Positions 60,448 through 64,000 of a stretch of 64,000 nt of DNA are shown piece by piece. Where the stretch lies: the NCBI GenBank assembly GCA_977017575.1, contig CDRNVI010000005.1:123967-187966 (forward strand), written 5' to 3'. How positions within the stretch are numbered: position 1 is the stretch's first letter; every line of letters begins with the position of its first letter. This DNA comes from Paramoeba atlantica. Its lineage: Eukaryota > Discosea. A program made the position numbers and the translations under genes. Below the pieces are notes generated by a model. The model was given only the letters and a program-made list of their open reading frames with translations. It was not told the origin of the DNA and made no database searches.

Positions 60448-60720
60448 ATGGGAGTGTTCACACGCTCCAAAGCAAAAGAATCAGGAGTAGCTCCTGAGAT
60501 TTTGCCGCTCCCTCGTGCCCGATGGAAAAAGAAGGCCGTGATGCCAACTCATCCGCCCGCCGTGCTAATATCCACCACCTCCGCATGGAGCGCGCGGGTC
60601 GCCAAAAAATATAATTATGTCCCAGGGCTACGCTCACAGTTGGGCCTTGCTCGCAAACGGGGGCTTTTGCCTCCAGAAGTGGGCTTCTCTCAAAGTTGGG
60701 CCTTGCCTCCAGACACGTAA
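60448..60720 (+). pseudogene. Family A RLE-LINE, N-terminal tip (A13)
   Basis: MGVFTRSKAKESGVAPEILP matches the A10/A12 start, then family similarity fades after about residue 35. From 60600 the frame enters unrelated, MITE-like sequence and stops at 60718. Only the SL, leader and first exon-like piece of an A element remain. Confidence 0.7.
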
Positions 60721-60961
60721 ACTAGGTGTCGTAGTATAGGAAAACAAATACACAAACCTGCGGAAGTGGCAGACACAAATTCTCAGTGTCGCCGCTTTCT
60801 TATTTTCATGTTCTCGATTTTTTTCTTTCCAAAGCAATTAAAATCACCTCCGATGAGAAGATTGACGTTTCGATGAGTCACCCTGTGACACGTAGGCACT
60901 TCGGTGAGAAATCATCGAAGTGTCTCAAAAACTCACGGAAGTGCCCGTGGAGCCCGATCTT
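60721..60961. other. MITE-related spacer
   Basis: Shares CAAATACACAA...CCTGCGGAAGTGGCAGACA with 60017-60050 and carries TTTCGATGAG and AATCATCGAAGTG motifs, so it belongs to the same DNA-element group as 59886-60385. No gene. Confidence 0.5.
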
Positions 60962-61166
60962 TAATAGTTCACGTTTTGAAATTTAGCCGAGGGGCGGCTA
61001 TATATTTGCCTGCTGGCCCTTCGGGGCACATAATTTTCTCAAATTATGATGTAGTATTCTCTAATTGCATGGAGGGGGGTGTTTACTCGTTTGTTATATT
61101 CTTGTTAGGTTGTTATTTTGTTACGTTTATAGTTTTGTGTATGAGATCCCAACGTTTACGGGCTCC
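60962..61166 (+). mobile_element. YR retroelement left end (V4)
   Basis: Nearly identical to 49140-49345 of V3: TAATAGTTCACG, GAAATTTAGCCGAGGGGC, leader, and the first codons of the gag-like part to ACGGGCTCC. The gag-like part resumes at 63462 after the IS30-like transposon. Fossil; partial; young by identity. Confidence 0.85.
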
Positions 61167-61325
61167 CACTCGCACCCTTATCTGTCATAAACGCGGCACC
61201 CTTATCTGTCATAGAAACTCGCACCCTTATCTGTCATACAGCACCCTTATCTGTCATAATGCACCCTTATCTGTCATATAAGCCGCACCCTTATCTGTCA
61301 TATAAGCCGCACCCTTATCTGTCAT
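61167..61325 (+). repeat. Left iteron array 1 (seven units)
   Basis: Seven copies of GCACCCTTATCTGTCAT with spacers AAACGCG, AGAAACTC, ACA, AAT, ATAAGCC, ATAAGCC. The first unit is preceded by CACTC at the GCTCC target junction. Probable transposase-binding sites (inference). Confidence 0.88.
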
Positions 61326-61486
61326 AAACCGATTAAAAACAAGTCGACCCCTCAAAAAAAATTTCAAGGCCTAAAAAAGATTTCAACCCCTAAAAAAAAA
61401 ATCGACCCCTAAAGTTTGTAAGTCAAGGACTTTTGCACAAGTCAAGGACTTTTGTGGAACACCCAGGATTTTAGGGGGACCCCACT
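61326..61486. other. Spacer between left iteron arrays
   Basis: Contains CGACCCCT...AAAAAA three times (61343, 61392, 61404) and GTCAAGGACTTTTG twice (61423, 61441). The second matches TCAAGGACTTTTGTGGAACA of the MITE (7031), and it ends TTTTAGGGGGACCCC, recalling the MITE end. So MITE-related DNA may sit between the arrays. Confidence 0.5.
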
Positions 61487-61593
61487 CGCACCCTTATCTG
61501 TCATAAACGCGGCACCCTTATCTGTCATAGAAACTCGCACCCTTATCTGTCATACAGCACCCTTATCTGTCATAATGCACCCTTATCTGTCAT
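61487..61593 (+). repeat. Left iteron array 2 (five units)
   Basis: Begins CACTCGCACCC and repeats the first five units of array 1 with identical spacers in identical order, then switches to CAACCTCAATTG. It is a copy of the terminal segment rather than an independent expansion. Confidence 0.85.
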
Positions 61594-61599
61594 CAACCT

Positions 61600-61790
61600 C
61601 AATTGTGCTCCCGGTGAGGCCCCGGAGTTGCGAGAGGCCTCCATACCCCACAACTACCACCTTCCCCCCCTATTTAGCGGGGGTCGCGCCAGCGACCCCC
61701 GATAAATGGGGGGAAGGTGGTAGTTGTTTTGGGGAATATGAGAGGCCGAACGCACGGAGGGGCCGGCCGGGCCAATGAGTCACGTCAAAG
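61600..61790. repeat. Long GC-rich palindrome
   Basis: Arms 61605-61678 and 61707-61785 are inverted copies (CAACTACCACCTTCCCCCC against GGGGGGAAGGTGGTAGTTG, extending outward with mismatches). The centre is itself a perfect inverted repeat (GCGGGGGTCGC / GCGACCCCC). The left arm recurs at the end of the window (63937-64000). Confidence 0.85.
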
Positions 61791-61986
61791 TGTGACGCTG
61801 AGTTCGTGGGAAGCAATTTGCGAAGCCCTAGGTGATGATCAGTTGTATTGGACGACACCGAGACAAACCACAGAAATCCCAGATACGACAAGGTCTAGAT
61901 ATCATAAAGAGAGAAAAAACCGGAGCTGTGGACGCGAAAAAGAAGCCCAATTGAAAAAGTATGAATTTTTTGATACTAATTATTGA
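61717..61986 (+). CDS. Short hypothetical frame inside the IS30-like transposon
   Basis: 89 codons; starts within the palindrome arm and ends RSCGREKEAQLKKYEFFDTN. I recognise no domain. Part of it is antisense to the CTTCGCAAATTGCTTCCCAC motif of the MITE group (61808-61834). Low support as a real gene. Confidence 0.2.
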   Translation: MVVVLGNMRGRTHGGAGRANESRQSVTLSSWEAICEALGDDQLYWTTPRQTTEIPDTTRSRYHKERKNRSCGREKEAQLKKYEFFDTNY

Positions 61987-62087
61987 GATCAAACTTGCAC
62001 GCCCAAGGGATCTCTTTTGGGAAATTTCATAAGGAAAGCACAAATGAATAAACAATCGAGTTTTATATAATATTTCGCACAAAAGCT

Positions 62088-63176
62088 TTACTCCATTGTA
62101 TCAAGATTGCGCACGATTTCCAAGGTGCTAACAATCGCTTCTTCACCAGCAGATGAAACTGCTTCATGAGAATTCTCAGAGTCGGGAGAGTCATACAAGA
62201 GCGGAGGGCGACACTTTAAAATCTCTTTGTGGAGGCTCAGTGGGGAAGCGTTCCCAAGAACTTCTTTTGGACGCTCATTTATTTCAAATGCAACGCGGCG
62301 CACCTCTTCCTGCGACTGGGCAAGAAACGGGAGCTTTTTAGGATAATAGTCGCGCACTAGGCCATTAAAATTTTCAACGCCCCCCTTCTCCCAGCTCGCG
62401 TACGGCTTGCAGAAAAAGGAAATGCAGTCATACGCCTGGTTGATTATCTCGTGCTTCGCGAATTCCGTACCATTGTCGTATGTAATGCTTTGCACACGGT
62501 AGCCTTTGAGAGCTTCAACGATCATGTCAGCCACATGATCTGACTTTTTGTTCTCAAGTTTACGCAGTATTCCAAATCTACTCTTCCGCTCGATCAGGCT
62601 TAAAAGATATCCGCTGTGTTTGGCGCCTTCGATGAGATCAGCTTCCCAATCTCCATATCTCTCTCTGTTGTTTATTATCTCAGGGCGTTCAGAAATATCT
62701 ACACGATTTTGAATACGAAATCGATTCGAGCCACGGCGACGCCGACATCGGCGTGAGCCGCCACGGCGGAGAAAACGTCCCAAGTTTCCACCGTAGCCTT
62801 CATCTCGTTTTATAAAATTATAAATCGCCTTCCGAGATGTACTGATACCATGCTCCTTATTCAGAGTGACACTAATCTGTTGCGGGCTGTATCGCCGTTC
62901 CAGAAGGCTGGTCACTAGTCCAATTACTTCGCCGTCTACTTTCCGGTGGCGGACCAAGCGCTTTGACATTGTATTCTTCGCCGTTCGTTCCGCCAAGCGA
63001 GGGTCATACACGTTTCGCTTGCAGCCCCGCTTCAATTCACGGCTGAGTCCTGACTGCGTAATCCCTACTTGTTCTGCAATCTCCTCCTGTGACATCTCTC
63101 CGTTATTATATAACAATGCGATATGCGACCGATGAGTTGAATCGATGCGTGTGCTGACTCTACCTTCCACCGTCAT
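62088..63176 (-). CDS. IS30-family DDE transposase
   Basis: 362 residues, the usual IS30 length, with one open frame from ATG 63176. N-terminal helix-turn-helix region about 28-50 (MSQEEIAEQVGITQSGLSRE, then LKRG). Second DNA-binding-like region about 95-123 (YSPQQISVTLNKEHGISTSR, AIYNFI). Arginine-rich stretch 135-152. DDE core: D176 in GDWEADLIEG, D234 in TYDNGTEF, E268 in GGVENFNGLVRDYYPK, spacing DD(33)E, plus NERPKEVLGNASPLSLH near 300-316. All are hallmarks of IS30. The start codon lies about 20 bp from the right iteron array, so the array may also be its promoter region (inference). Looks intact. Confidence 0.93.
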   Translation of the reverse strand: MTVEGRVSTRIDSTHRSHIALLYNNGEMSQEEIAEQVGITQSGLSRELKRGCKRNVYDPRLAERTAKNTMSKRLVRHRKVDGEVIGLVTSLLERRYSPQQISVTLNKEHGISTSRKAIYNFIKRDEGYGGNLGRFLRRGGSRRCRRRRGSNRFRIQNRVDISERPEIINNRERYGDWEADLIEGAKHSGYLLSLIERKSRFGILRKLENKKSDHVADMIVEALKGYRVQSITYDNGTEFAKHEIINQAYDCISFFCKPYASWEKGGVENFNGLVRDYYPKKLPFLAQSQEEVRRVAFEINERPKEVLGNASPLSLHKEILKCRPPLLYDSPDSENSHEAVSSAGEEAIVSTLEIVRNLDTME

Positions 63177-63198
63177 TCACAGAAAATTAACAAAAAAT

Positions 63199-63461
63199 GT
63201 ATTATGACAGATAAGGGTGCATATGACAGATAAGGGTGCATTATGACAGATAAGGGTGCATTATGACAGATAAGGGTGCATTATGACAGATAAGGGTGCA
63301 CCTTAGTATGACAGATAAGGGTGCGGCTTATATGACAGATAAGGGTGCTGTATGACAGATAAGGGTGTAGTATGACAGATAAGGGTGCATTATGACAGAT
63401 AAGGGTGCATTTATGACAGATAAGGGTGCGAGTTTCTATGACAGATAAGGGTGCGGGTGCC
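63199..63461 (-). repeat. Right iteron array (twelve units)
   Basis: Twelve copies of ATGACAGATAAGGGTGC (inverse of the left unit), one with GGGTGT. Read inward from its outer end it shares spacers AGAAACTC, AAT, ACAG and ATAAGCC with the left arrays. The outermost bases are GGCACCC next to GCTCC. Confidence 0.9.
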
Positions 63462-63862
63462 GCTCCGTCGGAGCCACGCCAGGAGCGCGATAGATCACCG
63501 AAGCGGAATAGGGCGCCGACACCCATTCAGACCTCCTCCGTCCAAGACCATTCTAAGCGTCAGTCCCTTTCGTGCCCTCCCGTGCGCCCCCCTCTCCCCC
63601 CTCTCCCCACGCAGCCGGCTCCGCAGGTATCCGCGCGACCTCCTCCGATTCCCCCTACTCCTGTCCCAGCGCGCCGAAAGGTACGCCCTTCTGGTAGAGC
63701 ACTCAGCCCCGCCCGCGAACCGCCTAGCCCTCTCCCTTCCAACCTTCCCAGTTTGCCTGCGAGCTCCCTCCCTAGTCCGTACCCTTTTCCGCTGGAGGCT
63801 CCCGAGCCCCATATGCGACGAAGAGGAACCCTTAACCCCGACCAGGTTGAGGCTTCTCGCTC
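63462..63862 (+). mobile_element. YR retroelement gag-like fragment (V5)
   Basis: Equals 49341-49741 of V3: GCTCCGTCGGAGCC onward, the proline-rich start of the gag-like part. By flanks it is the continuation of V4 on the far side of the IS30-like transposon. It ends where CCCCCCCTCGAAAAAAAACG begins. Fossil, partial. Confidence 0.83.
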
Positions 63863-63936
63863 GCCCCCCCTCGAAAAAAAACGACCCCATAAAAAAAGTG
63901 GAGGGAAGAAATAAGTTAAAGAGCGCTAGAATTTCA
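63863..63936. other. A-rich junction stretch
   Basis: Contains CGAAAAAAAACGACCCCATAAAAAAAG, similar in style to the CGACCCCTAAAA repeats at 61343-61410. No gene. Confidence 0.35.
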
Positions 63937-64000
63937 TTCCTGCTCCCGGTGAGGCCCCGGAGTTGCGAGAGGCCTCCATACCCCACAACTACCACCTTCC
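63937..64000. repeat. Second copy of the palindrome left arm, cut by the window end
   Basis: CTCCCGGTGAGGCCCCGGAG through ACTACCACCTTCC is identical to 61608-61671. The rest of the palindrome would lie beyond the window. Confidence 0.85.

Larger units (their letters stand above)
61167..63461. mobile_element. IS30-like DNA transposon with iteron-type inverted ends
   Basis: 2.3-kb insertion in a YR-element gag-like region. GCTCC flanks it on both sides (61162-61166, 63462-63466). The ends are inverted arrays of GCACCCTTATCTGTCAT: seven units at 61167-61325 and twelve inverted units at 63199-63455, with shared spacers (AGAAACTC, ACAG, AAT, ATAAGCC). Between them lie a second left array (61487-61593), a GC-rich palindrome (61600-61790), a short frame (61717-61986) and an IS30-type transposase on minus. 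IS30 elements of bacteria make short duplications and have simple inverted ends; such arrays are unusual. Confidence 0.82.

Noticed and set aside
61167-61593. CRISPR-like array (17-bp repeats with short variable spacers)
   Set aside because: Spacers are only 3-8 bp and recur between arrays, the array has an inverted partner, and the flanks are a transposase gene in eukaryotic DNA. They are transposon-end iterons.
61717-61986. Accessory transposon gene
   Set aside because: Kept only as a low-confidence hypothetical: it starts inside a palindrome, overlaps a MITE-type motif and has no recognisable domain.
62088-63176. Bacterial contamination as the source of the IS30 transposase
   Set aside because: The gene is bracketed by iterons inserted in a YR-element gag-like region, with matching flanks at 61166 and 63462. 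Only a misassembly could reconcile this with contamination.

Overview
The window looks like nuclear DNA of a euglenozoan protist (kinetoplastid or diplonemid; I cannot separate the two). The main reason is a spliced-leader (SL) exon sequence that occurs seven times (27-65, 669-704, 6061-6093 on minus; 17307-17338, 28986-29017, 43555-43593, 60386-60424 on plus). It has the euglenozoan core CAGTTTCTGTAC and the TTG end. The longest copies can be read as 39 nt, the length typical of that group. I see no host gene, rRNA, tRNA or complete SL RNA gene. Essentially the whole window is mobile DNA, much of it nested.

Five groups of elements fill it. (1) LINEs with a C-terminal restriction-like endonuclease (RLE), related to the CRE/SLACS/R2 side of the LINE tree, in three families that I label A, B and C. 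A has N-terminus MGMFTRSRAK and palm motif YIDD/FVDD. B has an N-terminal zinc finger and palm motif YQDD. C has palm motif YLDD. (2) Ingi/I-like LINEs with apurinic endonuclease, RT and RNase H. (3) Tyrosine-recombinase (YR) retroelements of VIPER/DIRS type, with gag-like, YR and RT-RNase H parts, plus short SIRE-like relatives sharing their ends. (4) A TA-flanked MITE inside a (GTA)n microsatellite, with relatives near 60 kb. (5) A DNA transposon with an IS30-type DDE transposase and iteron-like inverted ends.

Layout. 1-6.1 kb: SL-bearing retrocopy, two YR elements, 5' half of an A element (all minus). 6.1-8.7 kb: microsatellite, MITE, A tail, 18-bp tandem repeat. 8.7-17.3 kb: three ingi-like copies. 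17.3-20.9 kb: B element. 21-28.7 kb: C elements, the first interrupted by two A fragments. 29-44.2 kb: B, A and C copies with SIRE-like insertions. 44.2-55.7 kb: one A element on minus split by YR elements. 55.7-60.7 kb: B and C tails, 5' ends of A and ingi. 61-64 kb: IS30-like transposon inside a YR-element gag region.

Two signals stand out. Families A and B, and a polyadenylated non-coding-looking copy, start with the SL exon joined to different leader sequences. This is what reverse transcription of trans-spliced mRNA would leave. The IS30-like transposon has an apparently intact DD(33)E transposase, sits in eukaryotic retroelement DNA with a 5-bp flanking repeat, and ends in arrays of a 17-bp motif. 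Many junctions are poly(A) tracts, and several families share tails, so some chimeric joints could be assembly products. That should be tested with long reads.
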